From Adineta vaga (lineage: Eukaryota > Rotifera): a stretch of DNA of 64,000 nt. Every line of letters starts with the position of its first letter. Position 1 is the stretch's first letter. This document shows, in pieces, positions 22,793-33,186 of the stretch. Location: positions 17,608,001-17,672,000 of the forward strand of contig CP075492.1 in assembly GCA_021613535.1 (NCBI GenBank). Direction: 5' to 3'. Below the pieces are notes generated by a model. It did no database searches, was not told the DNA's origin, and was given only the letters and a program-made list of their open reading frames with translations. The position numbers and the translations under genes were made by a program.

Positions 22793-23395
22793 AGGGTATC
22801 TTAGACTAGGATTCGAGTTTTTTTAAAAGGATTCGCCTACAGGCTAGACCAAGTTAGACTAACTTTAGACCAAGATGCAGCTCGACGAGCTCTATCGAAT
22901 GGTGTATTTTCTTTTTCCAAAAGACCTTTCCTTCTAGTAAAAAAACTCGAAAAACTAGTAAAAAATAGATAAAAAACAACAAAAACTCAGTAAAACCTGT
23001 AGGGATTCGCCTATAGCTTAGACCAACCGATGAAACTTTCACGATCGATAGATCTCGACGAGCTCTATCGAATGATCACCTTTTTAGTTCAATTCGGATA
23101 AGTTTTAGTACTAAAAATCGCTAAATACACCAGTTTTTACTAGTAAATCTTACTAAAACCTGTAGTGATTCGCTCATAGGTTAGACCAAACGCTGAAACT
23201 TCATACATTCATAGAGCTCGAGTTGCTCTATCGATTGAATACCTTGGATGCTATCTTTGAACGTACTATAGTGGTAAAAATCACTAAATAGTAAACCATT
23301 ACTAATGAATTTACTATATCCAAAAAATAGTGACTTAAAGGTTAGATCAGTGTTGGACCAAGATAGAACTCGATGAGATCTATCGATTGAGTACC
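22793..23395 (+). repeat. Left terminal inverted repeat
   Basis: About 600 bp built from four degenerate ~150-190-bp units. Each has a TAGACCAA block, then [AT]GAGCTC/GAGATC palindrome words and a CTATCGA.TGA..ACC ending. A fifth, weaker unit at ~23485-23560 is outside the inverted repeat. Repeated units are possible transposase binding sites (inference). Confidence 0.75.
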
Positions 23396-24054
23396 TTAAT
23401 TGTTATACTCCAGTCAGTAAAGATAGTAGAATTTACTAATTACTGAAGTTTCCACCAGTGCAGTTTTTAAATTACTTTTTTAATGTACAGAAAGATTAGA
23501 CTTAACTAGACGAAGATTAGACCATGATACAATTCGATAAGTTCTATTGAGAGAATGCCTTTTCGGTTTCATCTGTATATATAATGCATTGAAAATGGGT
23601 CACAGCTCATATGCTGCAGGAATGCTGTGTACGATTAATGAAAAAGCACTCTTTACAATAATTTTCTGCACGTTGAAAGCGATTCTTTTTGTTTTATAAT
23701 GCTTTATCATTCTAATATATTGACTTCAATCCAATTGCCCTTCGGTATCGATTTGATTTGGAAAAGTAGATATAAATTTGTTTCATAAACCTTTTGGCAC
23801 AAATGATGTCACACAGTTATGATGTGCATTTTTGGATATGAAGGCATGTGATTTGATAGTATCGGAAGACTTCTTATCAATAGACTCTTTTGATGTATTA
23901 AATGTATGAACAGAGAAGTGATGATAAAGATGAACATCTTGCTTATGAGTGATACGTGAATAATTTTTCTTTGAAATAATATGTCTCATTTTCATTGGTT
24001 CATCTATTTTTCAAAGAAACGACGCGTCTCTCTCTTCTTTTATATATGCAGATA

Positions 24055-24108
24055 TGTAAGTATTAAATAGGAAGAGAAAGAGAAAGAGAAAGAGAAAGAG
24101 AAAGAGAA
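24055..24108 (+). repeat. (GAGAAA)n microsatellite
   Basis: About eight AGAGAA units directly upstream of the transposase gene. Confidence 0.8.
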
Positions 24109-24204
24109 TTAATACTTGCTACACATAAACACAATATACTGCAGCAATTTATTTACGAACTATTTTATTCATATTCATTAATCAGTAATACAAATTGTCA
24201 ACAA

Positions 24205-27200
24205 ATGACAGAATCCGATTCAAATAGGAAAGGTAAGAATATTTGGCCAAGAATTGGTTTAGATCAATTTGTGGCTGCTGTTGCTTCTCTGGGAGACCGT
24301 TCAGATAAACTAAAAGCTGAATCATGGCGATTGACTGCCAAGACTAAGTCACCCGATTCTCTTTGGGGACAAGTTATTGATTATTTGAAGCTAGATAACA
24401 GTGAATCGAAACGTCAAGCCTTATACAAAATTTGGTGGAATGATAGTCATGAAGTTTCAAAATTGGTGGAAGAAAAGAAGAGAAATACCAATCAAAGTCA
24501 AGATACTCATCATGACGATCATATTTCTGATCTAAATCAAATCGATTCAACTATGGCTCCAAATTTCTCACTTCCATTACCTCAACCACCGAAAACACGT
24601 GCTCGTGAAAAAAACCAAAATGTTGATGTAGATAATGCTGAGAATAATTTTGTTGGACAAATATCAATTATTTTCTTCGTAACTGAATGGAAAAATGTAT
24701 TTAGTCGTACTAATCAAAAGATGAAAGATGATTGGACTAAAACATTCCGTGAAAAATTAACTTCCCGTGGAACAGGAATAACTTGTTCGTTAAAATTTAT
24801 ATCAGATCCATATTTTAAAGAAGGGAAAGGAAAGAGAAATTGTCGTGTTTTTTCTTGTACTTCTAAATGTACTATTAAAGGATGCAAGAGAAAATATATA
24901 ATAGTATGTCCAAAGTTTCCAGACGAAAATTCATCTATCCTTTTCCTTGTTAAAATATTTGGAAAAGAAGATCATACTGGTGGACCTAATAGTGCACAAC
25001 TCAGAGGCAAAGAACGTTTAGAAATCGGTAAGAATTGTCTACTGTTCATTTTCTAAACTTTTCTGAATATAAAGTTTTTTTTAGGAGAAAGAGCAAATAA
25101 CATTGGTCCATTAGCTGTATATCGTGAACTTATAGAAAGTGCTGATGAGAGATTACTCGCAGCAGGCAACTTTACTGGCTGTTTCACATACGAAACAATA
25201 AAGAAATCTTCATCGGACTATCGAAGAATAATGCATATTGTTGAATGTATCTATGAAGAGTGTCGTATTAATCAATACAGTTTCGAAACAACAGACACGA
25301 CGTCAAAAGATTGTAAAGGTAAATATTTTCTATATAATAATTGTTTAGTAATTTATTTTGTATATTTAAAAGGATATGTTCATTATATGGCTGAAAAACC
25401 ATTCACTCTCCATCTCTATTGTGAACAACAGATTAGACAATATATAAAGTATTGTGCTAAAGAACATTATTCATATATTCACATAGATGCAACTGGTGTT
25501 GTAATAAAAAAATTAGTTCGACAAAAACAAGTATTACTTTATGCAATGATGTTTAAAGATGGCGATGATTCCAATGATACTATTCCATTAGCACATGCAA
25601 TGTTAGTCGACAACAGAGTTCCAAGCATTAGTAATTTTTTTAGAAATTTGCGTTATAGCACTCATCAAATTAGAGGCACAGATATTCTGCCATCTTTCTA
25701 TATTATTGACTTTTCTGCTGCTCTTATGAATGCTATCCTCGAAGCATTTAATGTTGAAACTGTTAATGCTCATTTAAATCGATGTTGGAATGTTATTAAT
25801 GGTAGATACATTGCTGAAGAATTGCAATCGGCATCATTTATTCATTTTTGTTGTTGTCATGTCATTCATGCCTTTGCAAGAAATTTAACAAGTGCACACA
25901 TTAATAAGAAAATTCGACGAGGTGTGTTACTCATTTTCGCTTTCATCTTGTGCAGCAACGATATAAAACAATTATATGACATATTCGGCTCACTGATGGA
26001 TATATTCGGTAATCCAAATGAACAGAATGCAAAACAAAAATTTGACCAATTAGTTTCTTTTCAATTCGACATTGACGAAGAAAGCATAGCTGAACTAACT
26101 GACACAGAAAAAATATTTCAAGCTGCAAAGGAAAGAAAAGATGAATTAATTATTGTCGACGAATATTTACGTAGTAGCGGTCCTATTATTCATTATTCAC
26201 CTTTCAATTGGGAGGCTGTTAGATTATATCCAAATCTTACTGTATTAATTAACAAAAAACTGTCTAAAGTTAAATCTACTAATCCACTCTATTCTCCATC
26301 TTTAATACGTATCTTCTATCGATGGTGGACATATTTACCTTTCTGGACTGGTTTATTATTCAATTTTAAAGAACGTTACCCAAACAACGTTAAAAAAACT
26401 ACATCTAGCAGATTTAATCCTGTTAGACATTCCAATGCTCTAATAGAAAGTTATTTTCGAACAATGAAAAAGAGCATCTTTCAAAATCAAGTGTATAGTC
26501 GTCCGTATCTAGCAATTAATGACTTACGTCGATGTATTAATATTCAATTCAAAGCTAAAGAATATAATGTCACAGTGAGCTCAAAAGGAAGAAAACGAAA
26601 GAAAAGAGACGTTAGTATCGCAGAACAATGGGATAGAAAAGGAAAAGGTGGTAATCGTCGCACTGCTTATTTGGAGCATGTTGATAAATATGCAGCGAAA
26701 CGTGTTCCAGTAAAAACAAAAGATGATGAAGCGGTTAAAGTTATCAAGAAGATAAGGTACATTATTGTATTTCTAAATTTCGACCGTGTGAATGTGCTTT
26801 CTATTTTTAGTGAATCAGAAGATACGTCAACAGCTTCGTCATATAATCAATCATCGTCATCTTCTACTAATGCGGGTGATAGCAATGTTGCATCAAGGTA
26901 ATGAGAAAATAATTGTTGTTATCTAAAAATCAAACAATTATAAATTTTTAGTTCTTCTTCGTCGACAAGTAACAAGTCTATACCATCATCATCATCGTCA
27001 CTTAAAGCAAATTCATCTGTAAGTAATGATTTTCCCATTGATATTCCAATTGATTTAGACATGCCAATGGACAATAAAAACCGACAAAATGATGTTTCAT
27101 TTGAATATGAATGTGAAAATCACAGCAACTCTTCCATCGCAAGTGCAACATATCCTGTTGCGAATCGTACGTATCAATACAAATGTTTTGCATCAAACAA

Positions 27201-28447
27201 TATCGTTATATTTATATAGCATCGAGTATAACAACTGATCATGGTTTATCAAAAACATCATCTATTCAAGACGCATTTCAACCGGAAGCTGATATATTCG
27301 GTATGAAATTAAGATGGCCTAAGTTTGAAATAAAGAATGTTCCATTCGAAAGTAATGATCACAAGGGTTAATTTGACATACAAATACAACATTTCTTTTC
27401 TTCAGGCCGCCGATACACACTTACACTCACATGTCCTATAGATACAGCACTGTTTGTTCTATATTTCATCTATCAAGTAGACACCAATATGCGCGACGAA
27501 ATGGAAAATGCACTTCCAAGCTCACCATATTCAATTCTGCTTAGCACGTTTCGTATTGTGGAAAAAGAAGGATGGGACGCAGCTCGTATCAGTTGGTTAT
27601 TGAAGTTTAATCTCTTAAAAACATCTGATAGAGCAAAATCCCTATTTGGTTCAGTCGACGAACTAGTTTTTTGTTTTCTTAAAAATTCACAACGTCATTC
27701 CACTACAATTACATGTACTAATCCTGATTGTACAAACAGAAAGCGCGTTATTTCAGCATCTGAGATACGACTTTTGTGAGTTTTTATTAGCTAACATCTA
27801 AAATCTTATCTTATCATCAATATTTTTAGTCCTTGTGATGATTGTATCGAAAATTTTGAAGCTGAAACTACGGGAGTGTGCGGAGCAATGATCGAACGAT
27901 ATGATGAAATGATCGAAACAAAAGCAATTGAACGAAAATATAGAGATGGTCGAGTGCCGTTTGTTGATAACGAAACAGACGAGAAAGGATCCATGTGAGT
28001 TACTTTCTTTCATCTTCTTTTTTCTACGGTCTGTCATTTCTATTCCATAGACGTGCATGGATATGTGATCATACAACGATTTCTTCTGTATCTGAATTTG
28101 AAAATGAACTTCCACTAGTTCTTATTGCTAATCTTGAACCATTTTCGAAACGTAGTCATGAGAGTTATGAACCAAATTCAGTACGACTACGTGACATGAG
28201 AAAAAATATAAAAATCAATTCAACCAAGTAATTTCTTCCATATTTTTGTTTCTTTAAACGTTAGTTATTTTCTTGTAGGTATCAACTTCGTGCAACAATA
28301 CATCATAAAGATGCACATTTTACGGCTACTCTAATTGATCCGTTGAATAGATTGTATATATACGACGATCAAAAAGTTGTAAGAGAAGTTCGAGGTTCAA
28401 CAGATATGGTGAAATATGGATTATATGTTCGAATTCCAGACTTCTAA
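24205..28447 (+). CDS. DDE transposase fused to ubiquitin-hydrolase-like cysteine peptidase
   Basis: Ten exons: 24205-25027, 25085-25318, 25373-26756, 26811-26897, 26952-27166, 27220-27366, 27406-27775, 27830-27994, 28051-28227 and 28279-28447. All junctions are in phase, giving 1256 codons without a stop. The N-terminus is basic with a CxxxCxxxxCK zinc-like motif. The middle (exon 3) has a DDE-type order: HIDATGVV (D1), YIIDFSAALMNA (D2), FCCCHVIHAF (Cys/His) and NALIESYFRTMKK (E). A Ser-rich linker follows. The C-terminal ~430 residues start with CPIDTALFVLYF (candidate catalytic Cys). They contain CTNPDC...PCDDC (zinc-knuckle insertion) and end YQLRATIHHKDAHF...YIYDD, which reads like the His box of C19 ubiquitin peptidases. 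Expected roles are element transposition plus protein or ubiquitin-conjugate cleavage. The pairing is seen; the peptidase's substrate is unknown. Confidence 0.78.
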
Positions 28448-28752
28448 CTATTTTATTTTCTTGTTAATTGATTTTTTTCCCTTGCATTGTAATAGATAAT
28501 ATGTTGAAATAAAACAAACTGATTAAAAATCTCTAATAGCCATACAAGCTTTTTTGCCAAAAAGATATGAAAAGAGGAGACAAACATTTTCTTAATTGGA
28601 TTGATCTTTTGACGTTATTTTGTATACATGCATGTTACGGAAAGAGACTAATTTGTACAATTTAATTAGTCTCTTTGATGACCTAAGATGCATATAGATA
28701 TATATAGTCTGAAATTGAGACATTTTATCATAAACAGATTTTTCTCTTCAAA
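28448..28752. other. Intergenic spacer within the transposon
   Basis: AATAAA-type signal soon after the transposase stop, a short inverted repeat AGAGACTAATTTGTACAA..TTAATTAGTCTCTTTG (~28640-28678), and TATATA upstream of the next ATG. No gene. Confidence 0.45.
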
Positions 28753-29317
28753 ATGTTTTTTGTTATTATCATCATTTCGGCAAATGCTGTCACACAATCA
28801 GCTCCTGTAACGTATATTTATCATTAATTAATTCCGTTTTTCATTGATTTATTTTTTTAGGGTTATATGAATTTGAATGATTTAATAAATAAAGAGCTAT
28901 CATTAACAACACCAAGCGTTGAATCTATTGTTAACAAATATAAACATATAAATGAAATAAAAAATTCCATCAATCAAGCCACTGATTATGTTCGAATTCT
29001 TTTACCACCATTTCTTGTATTTTGTTCTGTATTATGCACAATTATCTATTTTTATTTTAGAAAATGTTTCTACAATAATTGTCGTTGTAAGGTAAGGATC
29101 GCTGAAATTATATTTATGTCTTAACCATTTTTATTTCTTGTAGCCTTCATGGTTCCGTCCGAAGTCGTTGAATGAATATCAACGTCGTCAAGATATTAAA
29201 CGACGTGAGTATTTGCTCATTCTTCTTCTTGATTATATTTTTTTGTTATTGACAGGTCGACAAATAGCTCTTGATCAACTTGTAAATCAATCAACTCCAA
29301 TTTACTCAATTGCTTAA
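28753..29317 (+). CDS. Small single-pass membrane protein of the transposon
   Basis: Four exons (28753-28806, 28861-29091, 29144-29204, 29256-29317) join in phase to 135 aa. The protein has an N-terminal signal peptide (FFVIIIISANA), a short extracellular helix-prone stretch and one membrane segment (ILLPPFLVFCSVLCTIIYFY). A basic cytoplasmic tail with a Cys cluster (RKCFYNNCRCK) follows. I do not recognise it. It lies ~300 bp after the transposase-peptidase gene on the same strand, inside the terminal repeats, and ahead of the glycoprotein-like gene. This suggests the two membrane proteins may work together. The ORF shows no break. Confidence 0.65.
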
Positions 29318-29762
29318 ATTTCTTCTTTTTTGTTGTAATTTATTTCTTCTTATTTTTCGGTTGTTCCATAATAAATCATAAATTGTATATAATCTTGATA
29401 ACCATATAATTTTGTTTATAAATCAAGAAAAAAGTATTGATAAAATCATTAATGCTTACCATTGTATATTCAGTGATAAAATAAAATAAAAGCAACAAAC
29501 ACGGCGTTAGAGGCAATGTAACAGATGACGGATAAATAACATCAAAGAGCATGAATTGATTGGGTATTGATATCTTCGGTCGAATTTTCTTTTCTTTTTT
29601 TTCTGCCAATCTTTGTTGTTTTTCTCAAATTATAAAAAATATGCGTTATCTATATATATAAGAGACGAGTGACAACAAAAGTATTCAAGCACCATTTTGT
29701 ACATTGCCACTACCACTGAACTATTTCTCCTTCTACCAACGTTGATTTAATGTTTTAAAAAA

Positions 29763-31379
29763 ATGAACTGCATAGCAACATTGTTTGTTTTGGTTTACTT
29801 TATCAATTCGATTAGAATGGGTTTATTTGTGTCCATTCAAGATTTGTCGAACAATGATGTTATTGTTGATAGTGTAAAAGGTTATACACTTAGACGTGTA
29901 GGTGTGTATTCACCGAATATGGCACATGAAATTGTTCACACATTCGTACCAATTGATAATTTATGTGGTGCGTCACCAGAAACAGACGTTTGTTTGTTTG
30001 TTTCATTACCAGTCAAATCAAGTGTGGTTGAACTTGCGACAATCAAAAGATCCAATCAAATCATTCACACATCGTCTTCTGATAATGGTGAATATGTATC
30101 GAAATTAATTAACAAAGATATGAATGAAGTTCTTATGCATTATCATCCAGATGAAATTATGAAAGCTGCACAATCGACGATCCATTTAGTTGATAAGTAG
30201 TTTTTTTATAAAAAGAATGAAGAAAAACGATCACTTACAGCTTCTGCTAACAAAGTTGCCGATATTGATTCACCCATTCCACATTTATATGGATCACCTT
30301 TAGAAGTTCTTTGAAATCAAATAGCTAATAATAAAATTAGTTTTGATTATTTATCTCAAGCCGATTTAAAATTCTTCTTATCAACAATATTTTCAAAATT
30401 CGATCGTACATATACAAGTGAAAATTTGGATGAATCATCGTCTATATTTCCTCAATCAGTTATTGCACAGTCTATATTTGTTTTACGTCAATGTTCATTA
30501 AATGCTCGAAGTTCATTATATTCTCGACCATGTGTAGCTATATCTACATTATTTCTACGAGTTCCATCTGACATAACGACGAAGTTCTTAGTTTATCATT
30601 TAATTCCACTACCCATTGTTTCTAATGGGAATAAATATATTTATTCGAACCTTCCAAAAATAGTTGGAATTAATCCAATAGAACAATCGTTAATTACATG
30701 GAATGATGAAAGTGATATCAAGCGGTGTATATTCTTGTCTATCGTTCAATGTGAAAAAAAGCCTATGTCGGTGTCAATATCTAAATCATTATGTGTATCT
30801 CAATTATTGGACGATAACCAATTAGTCATCAATATGTGCAAAATTAGCAGATCACAACATATCGATCAAGATGTAATTCATATTGACAACGGTATTTGGT
30901 TATTTGTTAATATTTATCAAACTGAATATTGTCAGGTTTCTTCAACTTCAAAAGAATTTAGTGAACCATTGTCAATATCAGAAACAGCACTCATAAATCT
31001 GTCATGTGACAAGACAATCACTTGCGCGAATGTTCAATTATCGTCATCATCTTGTACACAACGTCATCCGACTATTATTAAATCAAATACGGTATCAAAG
31101 TTTCGACATCTATCAAATGTGGTCGTATCATTAAAAAACATGACCAACACACTAATATCATCTTATCAGAAACAATCACAACAGTCTATTAACGAATTAT
31201 CAATAATTTTCGCCTCGAAGCAATTAATGACAATTCACGATATAATATTATATATTATAGTTCTATTAGTAACTATTATCTGCTCTATACTTTTTTATAT
31301 ATGGAGATATTTTCTAAACAAAGTACGCAGGCCTGTACGTCTCTTCAACACTGTTCTAGATGACATCTTTACTGTATAA
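29763..31379 (+). CDS. Surface-glycoprotein-like type I membrane protein of the transposon
   Basis: Starts at ATG 29763 with a hydrophobic leader (CIATLFVLVYFINSI). A Cys-containing ectodomain of roughly 400 residues follows. The last ~50 residues hold one membrane segment (IILYIIVLLVTIICSILFYI) and a short basic tail. In overall shape this resembles viral-type or transposon-borne envelope glycoproteins, but no fusion peptide or family motif was recognised. Between 30197 and 30340 the frame has a shift and an in-frame TGA (at ~30312). A weak GT-AG intron (30197-30340) would remove both and restores phase. If that intron is not used, the gene is broken. Function is unknown. Confidence 0.55.
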
Positions 31380-31585
31380 TCGTATACATCTAGTTTTTCT
31401 GTACTTAATTTTTTTCTAATAAATGTTAATATTCAATATTCATGTTTTGTTATGTAATATTATCACTAAATAGAAATGTTTTTAAAAAATCAGCGCATAT
31501 ACTTTGTTTTTCCTGCTATTATTCTGTCTTAAATTCATTTACAACAGCCTTTGTTGATTATAATTAATTTCAACATAGCATCCAT

Positions 31586-32199
31586 GGTACTCAATCGATA
31601 GATCTCATCGAGTTCTATCTTGGTCCAACACTGATCTAACCTGATCTAACCTTTAAGTCACTATTTTTTGGATATAGTAAATTCATTAGTAATGGTTTAC
31701 TATTTAGTGATTTTTACCACTATAGTACGTTCAAAGATAGCATCCAAGGTATTCAATCGATAGAGCAACTCGAGCTCTATCGATGTACGAAGTTTCAGCG
31801 TTTGGTCTAACCTATGAGCGAATCACTACAGGTTTTAGTAAGATTTACTAGTAAAAACTGGTGTATTTAGCGATTTTTACTACTAAAACTTATCCGAATT
31901 GAACTAAAAAGGTGATCATTCGATAGAGCTCGTCGAGATCTATCGATCGTGAAAGTTTCATCGATTGGTCTAAGCTATAGGCGAATCCCTACAGGTTTTA
32001 CTGAGTTTTTGTTGTTTTTTATCTATTTTTTACTAGTTTTTCGAGTTTTTTTACTAGAAGGAAAGGTCTTTTGGAAAAAGAAAATACACCATTCGATAGA
32101 GCTCGTCGAGCTGCATCTTGGTCTAAAGTTAGTCTAACTTGGTCTAGCCTGTAGGCGAATCCTTTTAAAAAAAACTCGAATCCTAGTCTAAGATACCCT
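31586..32199 (-). repeat. Right terminal inverted repeat
   Basis: Reverse complement of 22793-23395 with few differences, the main one being a tandem duplication of CTGATCTAAC near 31630-31650. The 31380-31585 spacer before it holds only AT-rich sequence. Confidence 0.8.
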
Positions 32200-32203
32200 A
32201 CGT

Positions 32204-32568
32204 CATCATTCGTATATTCTGCTTCTTCTTCTACCATCACACCACCGAGAAAACGTCGGAAATTATTCAACTGTGATAATAATATTGATCTGAATTCGAA
32301 TGCACCATCTTCACTCGATCCTGCTATAGAACTTGATGCGTTTTTGAACGATCCAGTTCGTTCAAATTTTTCTACTTATTGGTTTCATTCATAACTGAAG
32401 ATTCTTAAAAATTTAATCGTAAGAATTTTTTCAGTTCAGGCAAGTTCAGCGCCCATTGAGAGAGTTTTCTCTCATGCCGGATTGATATTAACATCAAGAA
32501 GAACGAACATGAATGAGACTTTATTTAATGATTTAGTTCTTCTCCGTGTGAATCAGAATTTACTTTGA
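32204..32568 (+). pseudogene. hAT-like transposase gene, 3' fragment (hATC dimerisation block)
   Basis: It continues the frame of 22546-22788 with a PPRKRRKLF basic patch and an acidic stretch. After a short intron-like gap comes the hAT family C-terminal signature ASSAPIERVFSHAGLILTSR...NMNETLFNDLVLLR, ending at TGA 32566-32568. The block mediates dimerisation in hAT transposases and in domesticated ZBED-type proteins. No RNase-H catalytic core is present. Confidence 0.75.
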
Positions 32569-33179
32569 AACAATTGCCTCACATTCTTTATTTGCATCAA
32601 TTGTTCTTTTCACATGTGTTTCTGTTGTTTTACCATTTATTTGTCACTTGTTTCGCTCTTTATTTTTACTTACTATGCTTTTTATTAAATCACTGTTTGC
32701 TGCTGTCTTTTCATGAAACGAATAAAGTTTTTACTTATCATTCCAATATCATCTGATGTTCATTATCGAATGTTCAATGAAAGCTTATATACAGCTAATT
32801 ACAAAGTGAAGCGCACTTAATGCATACTTAACAAACGGGCTACTCAACAACAAAATATTATTCCGTATTTGATTTGATGTTGCATAGATAAATAATTCAT
32901 AAAATTTAAAATTCAGTAGTCCACATTAAAAGATTACTTGAAAAATACACTATTTAGCAAGCTGTTGAGTGAATGTCTATGGACGAGACCATATTAAAAG
33001 TATGTATCCCGCAGAAATCATAAATGAACAGCTAGAAAAAAGGATTAAATTTAACAACATCTGATTAAGTACACAAGCTAAGTAAAAAGTATATGTACTT
33101 GTACTGCACATTTGTACTAAGTACTAGAGATTTTTAAGCAAAAAGTACGAAAAGTACCAAGTCCTGTACTAAGTATCCA
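32569..33179. other. Intergenic
   Basis: AT-rich. A cluster of GTAC(T) words (AAGTACTAGAG, AAAAGTACGAAAAGTACC) at 33085-33175 immediately precedes the retroelement coding block. No other gene seen. Confidence 0.4.
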
Positions 33180-33186
33180 ATCACTG

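Larger units (their letters stand above)
22793..32199 (+). mobile_element. 9.4-kb TIR DNA transposon with transposase-peptidase fusion and two membrane-protein genes
   Basis: Terminal inverted repeats of ~600 bp (22793-23395 and 31586-32199) end in AGGGTATCTTAGAC. They are flanked by ACGT on each side (22789-22792, 32200-32203), a possible 4-bp target duplication; TA is an alternative reading because the bases are palindromic. Inside, all on the plus strand, are a 10-exon transposase-peptidase gene (24205-28447), a small membrane protein (28753-29317) and a surface-glycoprotein-like gene (29763-31379). The near-identical TIRs and intact main ORF suggest fairly recent activity. The family is unassigned. 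The DDE core looks MULE-like, but MULEs usually make 8-11-bp duplications, which are not seen. Confidence 0.8.
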
